Shown piece after piece: positions 53,050 to 61,165 of a stretch of 64,000 bases of DNA. The stretch is from positions 1,222,501 through 1,286,500 of the forward strand of contig NZ_CP096563.1 of assembly GCF_023221595.1 (NCBI RefSeq). The letters are read 5' to 3'. This stretch comes from Rhodococcus qingshengii JCM 15477 (lineage in GTDB: Bacteria > Actinomycetota > Actinomycetes > Mycobacteriales > Mycobacteriaceae). Within the stretch, counting starts at the first letter, position 1; the number at the start of each line of letters is the position of its first letter. Below the pieces are notes generated by a model. It was given only the letters and a program-made list of their open reading frames with translations. It was not told the DNA's origin and ran no database searches. The translations under genes were made by a program, and so were the position numbers.

Positions 53050-54086
53050 GGCCTGGCCTTCCGTCTCCAGAGGATGACGGCAAACGCAGGCACACCGACC
53101 AGCGCGGTCACCACACCGGCCGGGAGTTCCTGCGGCGCAATGGCTGTGCGTGCCACAGCGTCGACCCAGACAAGGAAGATGGAGCCGATCAGTGCGGACG
53201 CGGGCAGGAGTCGGCGGTGGTTCGAACCGACGAGAGCCCGCGCCGCGTGCGGGAGGACCAGGCCCACGAAGCCGATGGCGCCTGCGACGCTCACGATCAC
53301 TGCGGTCATCAAGGCTGTTGCCAACAACAGGGTCACACGCACCCGCCACACGTTCACCCCCAGCGACGACGCCGCGTCCTCGCCGAAGGCAAAGGCGTCG
53401 AGTGCGCGGGAGTGAGTCAGACAGACCACGAGGCCGACTGCGACCACCGCAGCGCAGAGTGCGACGTCGAGCCAGTCGGCGCCGCCGAGTGAGCCCAGGA
53501 GCCAGAACATCACGCCGCGGGTCTGCTCGGGATCGGCCGAGGTGATGACGATGAACGAGGTGAGCGCGGAGAACAGTTGGGTCGCGGCGACACCGGCCAG
53601 GATCACCCGATCCGGCGTGCCGCCGGCCGCATGGGCGAGCAGCAACACAAGGGCGAAGGAGATCACCGCGCCGATGAAGGCGCCGCTCGACAAGCCGATC
53701 ACTCCCGACCCGACTCCGAGGATCACGATCAGTACGGCACCGGTCGAGGCGCCGGACGAGATACCGAGGACAAACGGATCGGCCAGCGGATTGCGAAGCA
53801 GCGACTGCATGATCGCACCGCACAACCCGAGACCGGCACCGCAGAGCGCGGCGAGCAGGGTACGCGGCAGACGGAGGTCCCAGACGATGCCGTCACGGAT
53901 AGGGGTGACGTCCGCCGCGGTACCGCGGAGATGGCCGACGACGATCGAAGCCACCTCACCGACCGACAGACCGGCCGGCCCCAACGTGATCGCCACGGCA
54001 GCCGATCCGGCCAGCGTGACAACACCGATCATCCACAGCAGGGTGACGGTCGTCGGGTTGTCACGCAGCCGAACTCTTGTCGTCAT
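53046..54086 (-). CDS. btuC: FecCD-family permease, cobalamin-type (BtuC-like)
   Basis: A 346-residue protein with about ten helices and the FecCD signature segments (RLPRTLLAALCGAGLGLCGA, NPLADPFVLGISSGA, GFVGLVLPHAARALVGSNHR). Its ATG overlaps the stop of the methyltransferase gene. Assigned to cobalamin by the riboswitch and operon context rather than by the protein itself. Confidence 0.9.
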   Translation of the reverse strand: MTTRVRLRDNPTTVTLLWMIGVVTLAGSAAVAITLGPAGLSVGEVASIVVGHLRGTAADVTPIRDGIVWDLRLPRTLLAALCGAGLGLCGAIMQSLLRNPLADPFVLGISSGASTGAVLIVILGVGSGVIGLSSGAFIGAVISFALVLLLAHAAGGTPDRVILAGVAATQLFSALTSFIVITSADPEQTRGVMFWLLGSLGGADWLDVALCAAVVAVGLVVCLTHSRALDAFAFGEDAASSLGVNVWRVRVTLLLATALMTAVIVSVAGAIGFVGLVLPHAARALVGSNHRRLLPASALIGSIFLVWVDAVARTAIAPQELPAGVVTALVGVPAFAVILWRRKARP

Positions 54087-54835
54087 CTCACGCCGTAGAC
54101 CACGTAGTCGTCGAACAGCTGCCAGACCGTCCCTGACTCCCGAAAACCTGCTTGCGCGAGCGCCGCCAACTGGAAGTCGACGGCCGTGGGCGCAGTGGCG
54201 TCACGTCCGGCGAATCTGCGCTCTCGCTCGTCGGTCATTGGTCCGATGCCGGGAGTTGCCCGCAACTCCTCCCACCAGCTCTCCCACTCGGGAGCACCGG
54301 CAGCAAAGGCGGAGCGTTGCGTCTGCTCGTCGTGAGCCTTCGCCCATCGCCCGATGACAGGGAAGCGGCTGTCGAAACGAAAGTGATCACCGTTGAGCAG
54401 GACTCCGTCCGGACTCAGCAGTTCGCGGCACTGCCGGTACACCTCGACGAGCTGCTGCGGTTGCAACCAGTGCAGCGCGGTTGTCGACACTATCGCCTGA
54501 ACCGGCGCAGCCACCGAATTCGGCCAATCGGCTCCCGCCAGATCTGCGTCGATCAGCTGCAGTCGGTCACCGAAACGCGTCGACGACTGGCGGGCGAGCT
54601 CCAGCAGCATCGGGTCGTAGTCGATCCCCACAACGCTCGCATGCTCGAACTTCTCGAGAATTCGGGCGCTCAGTGAACCCGGCCCGCAGGCCAGGTCGAC
54701 AACCGTGAACGGGGTGTGCGCGTGCTGCAATTCGAGAACGTCGAGAATCACGTCGAAGCGCTTCTCACGGTCGGCGATGTATGCCGCCTGCTGGTCGTCC
54801 CACTGGCGCACCAGTTCACAGATCTCCGCGGACAT
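54083..54835 (-). CDS. Class I SAM-dependent methyltransferase inside the B12 transport operon
   Basis: A 250-residue methyltransferase: SAM motif VVDLACGPGSLSARILEKFE, IDYDPMLLELARQ, and a post-motif VSTTALHWLQPQQLVEVYRQ. Its ATG follows the BtuF stop TAG directly, and its stop overlaps the BtuC ATG, so it is fully embedded in the operon. Its substrate is unknown; context suggests use of corrinoid or another B12-linked compound. That placement is unusual for BtuFCD. Confidence 0.88.
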   Translation of the reverse strand: MSAEICELVRQWDDQQAAYIADREKRFDVILDVLELQHAHTPFTVVDLACGPGSLSARILEKFEHASVVGIDYDPMLLELARQSSTRFGDRLQLIDADLAGADWPNSVAAPVQAIVSTTALHWLQPQQLVEVYRQCRELLSPDGVLLNGDHFRFDSRFPVIGRWAKAHDEQTQRSAFAAGAPEWESWWEELRATPGIGPMTDERERRFAGRDATAPTAVDFQLAALAQAGFRESGTVWQLFDDYVVYGVR

Positions 54836-55849
54836 CTAGACCACACCCAACTGGCGCAGCCCGTCGGAGAGCTGTTCGATGCCACCGACATTGCGGATCG
54901 AGGGATCCATCGTCGTTCCTTCGAGGATGATGTAACGCTTGTTCTTCACTGCGGTGAGCTTGCTGGCGACCGGGTCCGATTCGAGGAACGCGATCTTGTC
55001 TGCGGCACTGTCGCCGTCTCCACCGCGGTCGAGATCTGCGAGCACCAGCACGGTCGGGTCTCGATCGAGGACACTCTCCCAACCGATTTCGGGCCAGTAC
55101 TGCTTGTTGTCGTCGAAGGCGTTCTTCGCACCCACCGCGTCGGTCATGATTCCCGGTGCACCGCAGCACCCGGCGAAGTACGGAGTCTTCGTGGCTGCGT
55201 ACCACCACGCCAGCGTCACGTTCTCAGCTCCCAGTGCCGCCGTGGCGGTGGCCGCGCGATCCTTCAAATTCTCGGTGAGCTCGACACCTTTGTTCTTGAC
55301 ATCGAACAGTGTTGCCACGTCGTCGATTTCGTCGTACAAGTCGTCGAGCGTGAGGGCCTTGCTCTGCTCGGCATCCTGACCGGTGCACTCGCTGGGTGAC
55401 TGATATGTCGCGACACCGAGGTCGGTGAACTTGATCCGGTCGGCGATGCCCTCCGAGGTGAACGTGTAGTTGAACGTCGTGTAGACCATGTCCGGTTCGC
55501 GTTCGAGGACACTTTCGAATGACGGGAACTCGGTGTCGAACGCCTGGACCTGACCACGCGCCTCGCGCAGTTCTGGGAGGACATCGTCATCGCTCATGGC
55601 GTACCCGGCCATCCGGTCCTGCACTCCCAGCGCGAACAGCATCTCTGCTGCAGGTTGATTTACCGCGATTGCCCGTTCGATCGGTCGCTCCACCGTGACG
55701 TCTCGGCCACAGTTCTGGACTGTCACGCGCGATTGTTCGGAAGAGTTGGATAGTCGGGCAGCACTGTCGTCGGAGGAGCAGGCAACCAACGACGCGCTCA
55801 ACAGGGCAGCGACGGCGGCGGCGGGTAGGCGAAGTCTGGACAGACGCAT
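54836..55849 (-). CDS. btuF: Periplasmic-binding lipoprotein, cobalamin ABC transporter (BtuF-like)
   Basis: A 337-residue lipoprotein: lipobox SLVACSS (Cys24), then an N-terminal PBP2 lobe with VQNCGRDVTVERPIERAIAV, a linker helix and the C-terminal lobe. The fold is the helical-hinge type of BtuF/FhuD. ATG 55849 is the family start. A cobalamin riboswitch lies directly upstream and controls the operon. Confidence 0.9.
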   Translation of the reverse strand: MRLSRLRLPAAAVAALLSASLVACSSDDSAARLSNSSEQSRVTVQNCGRDVTVERPIERAIAVNQPAAEMLFALGVQDRMAGYAMSDDDVLPELREARGQVQAFDTEFPSFESVLEREPDMVYTTFNYTFTSEGIADRIKFTDLGVATYQSPSECTGQDAEQSKALTLDDLYDEIDDVATLFDVKNKGVELTENLKDRAATATAALGAENVTLAWWYAATKTPYFAGCCGAPGIMTDAVGAKNAFDDNKQYWPEIGWESVLDRDPTVLVLADLDRGGDGDSAADKIAFLESDPVASKLTAVKNKRYIILEGTTMDPSIRNVGGIEQLSDGLRQLGVV

Positions 55850-55904
55850 GGAATCTCGTTCTCGCAGGGGCTCGTTCGCGGAGCCCGTTACCGTGTGAAC
55901 AGGC

Positions 55905-56083
55905 GCCTGTTGACCCCTGCTGCCAGCCGGTATTCGGACTCGAGATCGCCCCACCCGAGCGCCTTCCCAGATTCTCATCCAGTGGCGTAAGCCCGGGCGG
56001 TCACCCTCACCGCTGCGCGTCAGTTCCGGATTCACACCGGATTCCCTGACCCCCTGTGTGGAGGTCCGCTGGCACAGAGGAAC
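55905..56083 (-). promoter_or_regulatory. Cobalamin (B12) riboswitch
   Basis: Read on the minus strand, the leader has a GGGAATCCGGTGTGAATCC segment, AACTGACGCGCAGCGGTGA (B12-box region), TTACGCCACTGG and AGTCCGAATACCGGC. The order and spacing are those of Cbl-class riboswitches. It lies about 55-235 bases upstream of the BtuF gene and should turn the operon off when adenosylcobalamin is abundant. Confidence 0.93.
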
Positions 56084-56129
56084 TTATCACCGCAGTGCAC
56101 CGCCGGTCAGGTCGGCTGGTGTGAGGCAA

Positions 56130-56987
56130 TCAGATCTCGATGGCCAGGTCGTCGATGTCGGTGAGGGTTCCGCCGTCGGCGAGGATGCGCTCGTAGTTCT
56201 CGCGTCGACGGAGGTCGATTTCGGTGTTGCTGACGCCCTCCTTCCAATATCCGAATATCGCGACGTCGTTTTTGTCGAGTCCGACGGTCGATCGAAAGTG
56301 CTTCCGGATTGCGCGCATCTCGTTGCGTTCACCGGCGCCCCACACGACGTAGCTCGCGGGATTGGCGAGCTCGCGTGCTCGTACCGCCAGTGGGCCGTCG
56401 GGCTCGGTCGGATCTGCGCTCACGCGGTGAAGCTCCAGGCCGGGGAGGGCGGGCAGTTCGGCGAAGGCGACCTCGTCATCTGTTGTGACCCAGCCGATTC
56501 CGACGACGTCGGTAGGTAACTGCTCGATGATCGAGTGCAATGCGGGTATTGCGGTGCCGTCCAGAAAAAGTGCGATACGTCGACCAGGAACATCAGGGAT
56601 CAAGAAGTGTGGCCGCGGACCGGTGAGGCCGAAGGTGTCACCGACGGCCAACGCTGCTGCCCACCTCATCATCGGACTGGTCTGTCCGTGCAGGACCACA
56701 TCGACGACGATCGATCCGCTCGCTGAATCGTAGGAACGCACCGTGTACACGCGCGAAGCGTCGTCGAAGGCCGGCCCGAGATTCATGCGTACGGTCACAT
56801 TCGGGCGTGACCAGGTCGGATCGTCGGTCGACTCCGTCAAACGAGCTGTGATCCGCAGCAGGTGATCGCTCGGTCGCTCCATCGCTTCGACGATCGCGAG
56901 AACGTCGTTGAGTCCGCGATTGTGGTCAGCGGTCCGTAGGACGGTCGTCGGGGGAGTTGTTGTGCGCGAGGCGTCTGCATGTGTCAT
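56130..56987 (-). CDS. Siderophore-interacting protein (FAD-dependent ferric-siderophore reductase)
   Basis: A 285-residue protein of the SIP family: FAD site RVYTVRSYDSASGSIVVDVV, middle motif SYVVWGAGERNEMRAIRKHF, and C-terminal GYWKEGVSN. SIPs reduce Fe(III) in siderophores using NAD(P)H through FAD. AGGAGCACAGTCG precedes ATG 56987. An IdeR-like box lies about 40 bases upstream. The frame extends to 57689 but without support. Confidence 0.92.
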   Translation of the reverse strand: MTHADASRTTTPPTTVLRTADHNRGLNDVLAIVEAMERPSDHLLRITARLTESTDDPTWSRPNVTVRMNLGPAFDDASRVYTVRSYDSASGSIVVDVVLHGQTSPMMRWAAALAVGDTFGLTGPRPHFLIPDVPGRRIALFLDGTAIPALHSIIEQLPTDVVGIGWVTTDDEVAFAELPALPGLELHRVSADPTEPDGPLAVRARELANPASYVVWGAGERNEMRAIRKHFRSTVGLDKNDVAIFGYWKEGVSNTEIDLRRRENYERILADGGTLTDIDDLAIEI

Positions 56988-57468
56988 CGACTGTGCTCCT
57001 GGATCGGGTTTTCGGGATGCCGCCAGGTTAGTGCTGCCTAAGTCGAGCGAGTTGTCCAGAAGTGACATCTGATTACCTGAATGATTCGGGTCTCGAAACG
57101 ACGCGGTTGAGCGAGTGGTGCCGGCGCTGCTACCGTGCCTGTGATGTCCATACGCCGCTGTTCTCTCGCTTCCGGCCGTGCACTGCGCACGGCCCGATTC
57201 GGCGTAGCGACTTTCCGACGTGGGCGTAAGGCGATCGACCGCCGCCCGTCCGGTCTTGTCTGGATCGAAAGAGCCTTGGCCGCACCGGCCGGATCCGTCT
57301 GACATTCGCCACTTCGGCGAGCATTGCCTCGCCGAGATTTCGCAGTGCCACACCTGTTGCAGTGCTGCGCATTTCCCGTACCTGAAGTTGCTCGCGGGTG
57401 AGTTGTGAGTGTCGGCGCCACCGAGCCTGGAATGCCAGCCAACTCGTTTTCGTGAAAGGTACACAGCA
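56988..57468. other. Divergent intergenic region between SIP and SDR genes
   Basis: About 480 bases. Apart from an IdeR-like box at 57023-57041 and the ribosome site of the SDR gene, nothing is certain. A 52-codon frame from 57143 (MSIRRCSLASGRALRTARFG) lacks a ribosome site and is not called. Confidence 0.5.
57023..57041. promoter_or_regulatory. IdeR/DtxR-like iron box upstream of the SIP gene
   Basis: On the minus strand TTAGGCAGCACTAACCTGG matches 12 of 19 positions of the consensus TTAGGTTAGGCTAACCTAA, including TTAGG on the left and CTAACCT on the right. It lies 36 bases upstream of the SIP ATG, a normal place for an iron-dependent repressor site. Confidence 0.65.
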
Positions 57469-58260
57469 ATGAATCGTTTCGAAGGTCGTCGTATTCTCGT
57501 CACCGGCGCAGGATCTGGAATCGGGCAGGCCACCGCGCTGCGGTTGCTCGCCGAAGGTGGCCGCGTGGTCGCTGCCGACATCTCCGAGCAGGGTTTGGCG
57601 AACACCCGGAAATCGGCAGAACATGCTTCGACGGAGGATCGCCTCGACACCGTCGTCGTCGATATCGGTGACGAGGGTTCCGTCATCAAGGTTGTGGGTC
57701 AGGCGATTTCGTCTCTCGGGGAATTGGACGTACTGGTCAACGCCGCCGGGATACTGCGTGGTGGGCACACCCACGAGACCTCGCTGGACCTGTGGAATCA
57801 GGTGCTCTCCGTGAATTTGACGGGCACTTTCCTCGTCACGCGCCAGGCACTGCCGGCTCTCCTTGCCACCGGCAACGCAGTCGTGGTGAATTTCAGTTCC
57901 ACCTCCGCTGCCTTCGCGCACCCGTACATGGCCGCGTATGCCGCAAGTAAGGGAGGAATCCAGTCCTTCACTCACGCACTGGCTCTCGAATACGGCAAGC
58001 AGGGTCTGCGTGCCGTCGCGGTGGCTCCGGGCAGTGTGAAGAGCGGGATCACCGATACTACGGCGTCGTACTTGCCGGAAGACACCGACTGGTCACTCTT
58101 CGGCAAGTTGTCACCGATTCTGAGCACTGATCTGGAGTCCGGTGGTGCCCCCATGGCCGGGCCGGAAAGTGTTGCGGGAGTTATCGCGATGTTGGCATCC
58201 GACGATGGTGCCTTCATCACGGGCACGGAGATCCGGATCGACGGCGGCACGCACGCCTGA
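57469..58260 (+). CDS. SDR-family oxidoreductase
   Basis: A 263-residue classical SDR: TGAGSGIG nucleotide motif, LVNAAG, catalytic Ser (FSSTSAAFAHPYM), Tyr-x-x-x-Lys (YAASKGG) and the C-terminal TGTEIRIDGGTHA. ATG 57469 follows GAAAGGTACACAGCA. The upstream in-frame GTG at 57409 has no ribosome site. Substrate unknown. Single gene, ended by a bidirectional hairpin. Confidence 0.9.
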   Translation: MNRFEGRRILVTGAGSGIGQATALRLLAEGGRVVAADISEQGLANTRKSAEHASTEDRLDTVVVDIGDEGSVIKVVGQAISSLGELDVLVNAAGILRGGHTHETSLDLWNQVLSVNLTGTFLVTRQALPALLATGNAVVVNFSSTSAAFAHPYMAAYAASKGGIQSFTHALALEYGKQGLRAVAVAPGSVKSGITDTTASYLPEDTDWSLFGKLSPILSTDLESGGAPMAGPESVAGVIAMLASDDGAFITGTEIRIDGGTHA

Positions 58261-58269
58261 TTCTGCGTC

Positions 58270-58303
58270 CGTCTGACGGCCCGCACAGGCAGGCCGTCAG
58301 ACG
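58270..58303. terminator. Bidirectional hairpin terminator
   Basis: CGTCTGACGGCC (58270-58281) pairs with GGCCGTCAGACG (58292-58303). It lies between the convergent SDR and DUF1254 genes. Confidence 0.85.
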
Positions 58304-58310
58304 CGAGCCG

Positions 58311-59666
58311 TCATTCTTGCGAGCGAGTGATGGCGGGGACGACGTAGGACTGATCGAGCACGGCGGGCGAAGGTTCGTACATTCTCAGTACCGGTCGGAA
58401 ATCCCCGCGCGGTGCGGGCAGCCAGTTTGCCTTCGCCGTGGGATCTTTCGGCTCCTCGTGGCTGATCGTGATCGTCAACGCACCGTCGGCGTCGTGGACG
58501 ATTCCTGGAGTGCGGTCGCCGATCGAGTATCGGTCGACGGGGTTCGCCACGAGGAAGAAGTCCGGCACCGAGTACATCGTCAGCGACCAGAAGGCGCTCA
58601 CCGGCGGAGTGGGGTCGAGTCTTATTGTGTAGGTCTGGTTTCCGTTCAACTGCTCGCCCTGATCGTCGACGTAGGTCATGATGTACGCCGCTTCGTAAGG
58701 GTGGTTGCCCCACAGCCCGCCCTTGGCAGCCGCGGCGCGTTCGACGATGCGCAACTTGGGATCGGCGATCTTGAATTGTGGATCGTCGATTGTGCCGACC
58801 TCGAAGTAGTCGAGGTTGTAGTCGAAGGCGTGGAATGTGAGCTTCCATCCGTTGACTTCGGGGCTGGAGCCTTTGGTGAGGGCCTCGAGCAGGTTCTTCT
58901 CACCGATCGTCAATCCGTCAGCCAACGCGGCTGCCTCGTCGGCAGAGAGTGAAGCGGCAGAGTGTGAGCTATAGGGAGAGGCCCCGGGCTCGTCGATTCC
59001 GATCGGGGAGAAGGAATCCTGGAGTTCTCGATCGCGTGGGGCCGGCGGAAACGCCTGTGACCAGATGCGGAGTTTCTCGAGGAACAGGAGGTCCTGGCTT
59101 ACCCCGGGTTCGGGCACTGGGAGACCCGCCGAGTTTCCGGTGGAGTCGACGACGGTCAGTGTGGTGGCGTCCTGCAAGGCGTGCACCGCAGGGAGGTCGT
59201 CGTCGCCACCGCATGCCCACCGGCCCACGATCGACGCAATGTTCGTGGGAAATCTGATCACCGTGGTCTGGTCCGCCGGGGTTCCCGTCCAGGTGGGTGG
59301 GACGAGAAGGAAGTCTCCGCTCTTCGTGCCGGTGGCCCGATGCCCGACGTAAGCGAAATTATTTGTCCAGGCGTCCACGAACTGGAGGACGTAGTAACGG
59401 CCATCGGTATCGGGGACGTGCAGCGAAACGGGGCCGACAGAGAGATCGATCTGCGCCATGGAATACACGGTGTCGTTGTTGATCGTGACGAAAGTGTCTG
59501 CCGGCCCGGCCAGTGTGCGGGCGTGGCTGAAGGTGTTGAAAGGTGCGGCGGGGTTCGCTCCGACACCGTTGTGAACATACCGATGGACCTGGTCGAGATT
59601 GAAAACGAGGGGAAATCCGTAGATATACGCCTGAGCTGCAAGCTCGGTGCGACTGGTGTCTGTCAT
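58311..59666 (-). CDS. DUF1254/DUF1214-family protein
   Basis: A 451-residue protein: N-terminal DUF1254 (AQAYIYGFPLVFNLDQVHRY, NNDTVYSMAQIDLSVGPVSL), then a linker and C-terminal DUF1214 (FWSLTMYSVPDFFLVANPVD). No signal peptide is visible, unlike many relatives. The function is unknown. AGAGGGCAGAG precedes ATG 59666. It is divergent from the NTF2-like gene. Confidence 0.9.
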   Translation of the reverse strand: MTDTSRTELAAQAYIYGFPLVFNLDQVHRYVHNGVGANPAAPFNTFSHARTLAGPADTFVTINNDTVYSMAQIDLSVGPVSLHVPDTDGRYYVLQFVDAWTNNFAYVGHRATGTKSGDFLLVPPTWTGTPADQTTVIRFPTNIASIVGRWACGGDDDLPAVHALQDATTLTVVDSTGNSAGLPVPEPGVSQDLLFLEKLRIWSQAFPPAPRDRELQDSFSPIGIDEPGASPYSSHSAASLSADEAAALADGLTIGEKNLLEALTKGSSPEVNGWKLTFHAFDYNLDYFEVGTIDDPQFKIADPKLRIVERAAAAKGGLWGNHPYEAAYIMTYVDDQGEQLNGNQTYTIRLDPTPPVSAFWSLTMYSVPDFFLVANPVDRYSIGDRTPGIVHDADGALTITISHEEPKDPTAKANWLPAPRGDFRPVLRMYEPSPAVLDQSYVVPAITRSQE

Positions 59667-59767
59667 CTCTGCCCTCTCGTCGTGCACGTCGGTTCGAAGT
59701 CCACCCTGCGGGAACCCTGCCGTCGGGGCATCACCCGCCGAGGGTGACGACGGTAGAGGGAGAAGAC

Positions 59768-60169
59768 ATGTCGGATCAGGAGAGTGCGGCATTGGTCGCT
59801 GTCGCAGACGAGTGGAACGTCGCGATGTGCTCGAACGACGCCGAACGGATCGGCGATTTCATGGCAGACGACTGGGTGATCGTCTCGGAATCCGGAGTGT
59901 CGACCAAAGCGGAGTTCCTGGGCTTCGTGGCCTCGGGCGACTTGACTCATTCGGCGATGGACCGCGTCGGGAGCGCTCGCGTGCGTTTCTTCGGTGACGT
60001 CGCACTGTTCACTACGCGGATCGTCAATACCGCGCACTACGGCGGCAGACAATACGACGCCGACGAGTGGACCACCGACGTGTTCGCGCGGCGAGACGGT
60101 CGTTGGTGCTGCGTGTTGAGCCACATCACGCCGGCGGTCGAGGCGAAGATCGAGGACGTGGAACTGTGA
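59768..60169 (+). CDS. NTF2-like/SnoaL-type (DUF4440) protein
   Basis: A 133-residue protein with a cone-like NTF2 fold: LVAVADEWNVAMCSNDAERI, FMADDWVIVSESGV and WTTDVFARRDGRWCCVLSHI. It may be an enzyme or a ligand-binding protein; no catalytic signature is certain. ATG 59768 has AGGGAGAAGAC upstream; an ATG at 59744 is in frame but less likely. Confidence 0.82.
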   Translation: MSDQESAALVAVADEWNVAMCSNDAERIGDFMADDWVIVSESGVSTKAEFLGFVASGDLTHSAMDRVGSARVRFFGDVALFTTRIVNTAHYGGRQYDADEWTTDVFARRDGRWCCVLSHITPAVEAKIEDVEL

Positions 60170-60193
60170 CGTAGAGATAAGAGAAAGGCTGAT

Positions 60194-60218
60194 GTTTTAA
60201 CGGTGACACTATTGGGTA
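60194..60218 (+). promoter_or_regulatory. SigF/SigB-type stress promoter
   Basis: GTTT (60194-60197), a 16-base spacer and GGGTA (60214-60218) exactly match the GTTT-N16-GGGTA core recognised by SigF/SigB-type sigma factors. The 51-residue membrane protein gene lies 115 bases downstream. Confidence 0.7.
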
Positions 60219-60333
60219 GTAATACGAGTTTCGCATTTATGAATGTATTTATCGGATTTATCGATTGTGAAGTTTCTGTAGTAGCGTCAGTTGAGTAGAT
60301 CATTTTGATACGCATACCGGATGAGGTTCTCAC

Positions 60334-60489
60334 ATGATTGTTCTCGGCATTATTCTGGCGTTGATCGGCTTTTTCACGGGGTTGAGCATTCTGACCACCG
60401 TCGGCATCATCTTGGTCGTCGTAGGTGCAGTTTTGTCCATCCTCGGTGCTACCGGGCGCGCAGTGGGCGGACGAAAAGTCTGGTATTGA
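60334..60489 (+). CDS. Small membrane protein, 51 residues (DUF6131-like), paralogue of 27056-27211
   Basis: MIVLGIILALIGFFTGLSIL onward to GATGRAVGGRKVWY: two membrane helices and a basic tail; same length and architecture as the copy at 27.1 kb. A terminator follows. Stress-sigma control is suggested by the upstream promoter. Function unknown; widespread in actinobacteria. Confidence 0.88.
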   Translation: MIVLGIILALIGFFTGLSILTTVGIILVVVGAVLSILGATGRAVGGRKVWY

Positions 60490-60512
60490 TCAATACTGCG
60501 CGAGTAGCTGAG

Positions 60513-60556
60513 AAGGCGGTACTCGATCTCTTCGGAGATCGGGTACCGCTTTTTGT
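60513..60556 (+). terminator. Rho-independent terminator
   Basis: GCGGTACTCGATCTC, loop TTCG, GAGATCGGGTACCGC followed by TTTTTG. A strong stem with one G-U pair, 24 bases past the stop of the small membrane protein. Confidence 0.92.
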
Positions 60557-60624
60557 GCTCCAACTGGTTTTCGGTCTCTCTACCCCAAATTATCGATCTG
60601 AGCGGCATCGGGTAAACATGAAGG

Positions 60625-61101
60625 ATGCTTTCTCGAGACCATGACGAAGAGAAATCTGCCGAGCGATTCAGATTCCCTCGCAGATGGAATCAGGTTGACG
60701 AATCGCGCCGCGGTTTGGTGTTGGCGTGGGTGGCCTTCACGTTGACGTTCGGCGGAGCACGTCTGGTGACGTGGTTGATCCAGATCGACACCAGAGACGT
60801 CGGCGACATCAGCGCCGGTGGCACTCATCTGCATCACTATTTATGGGGAATTCTGCTGTTGGCCGGGGTGGCGATCTTCGGACTCGTAGACCGAAGCCCT
60901 CGCGCAAGAACATGGATGGGCATCGCGTTGGGCATCGCACTCGGGCTCATCGTCGACGAGGCTGCGTTACTGATCACTCTCGACGACGTCTACTGGCAGA
61001 GCGACGGTTGGCCCAGCATCGCCATCGCTGTGTCGATCATCGGAGTGGTAGGAACCGGTCTCGCGCTGACCCGAAGCGGAGCGGAGAAGCCTCGAGGTTG
61101 A
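60625..61101 (+). CDS. Integral membrane protein with conserved His-rich segment
   Basis: A 158-residue protein with about four helices, including GLVLAWVAFTLTFGGARLV and MGIALGIALGLIVDEAALLI. The polar segment GGTHLHHYLWGI contains clustered histidines and the short Asp/Glu-rich loop DDVYWQSDGWPS is conserved-looking, which hints at a metal or substrate site inside the membrane. No family named. The AI-2E family gene follows after a hairpin. Confidence 0.8.
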   Translation: MLSRDHDEEKSAERFRFPRRWNQVDESRRGLVLAWVAFTLTFGGARLVTWLIQIDTRDVGDISAGGTHLHHYLWGILLLAGVAIFGLVDRSPRARTWMGIALGIALGLIVDEAALLITLDDVYWQSDGWPSIAIAVSIIGVVGTGLALTRSGAEKPRG

Positions 61102-61110
61102 TCCGGCCAC

Positions 61111-61134
61111 GGCACGGGTACTCACTCCCGTGCC
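61111..61134 (+). promoter_or_regulatory. Intergenic hairpin
   Basis: GGCACGGG (61111-61118) pairs with CCCGTGCC (61127-61134). It lies between two genes in one direction and could partly terminate transcription. Confidence 0.5.
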
Positions 61135-61165
61135 GGGAAGTCGCGCGGATCGTGAGGTGGCTTGA

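Noticed and set aside
53049-53823. N-terminal extension giving a 515-residue BtuD protein
   Set aside because: The extension is an antisense-like, Arg-rich frame over the BtuC gene; the ATP-binding protein begins at the ATG overlapping the BtuC stop.
57143-57301. 52-codon frame in the SIP-SDR intergenic region
   Set aside because: No ribosome site and no features beyond Arg-rich composition.
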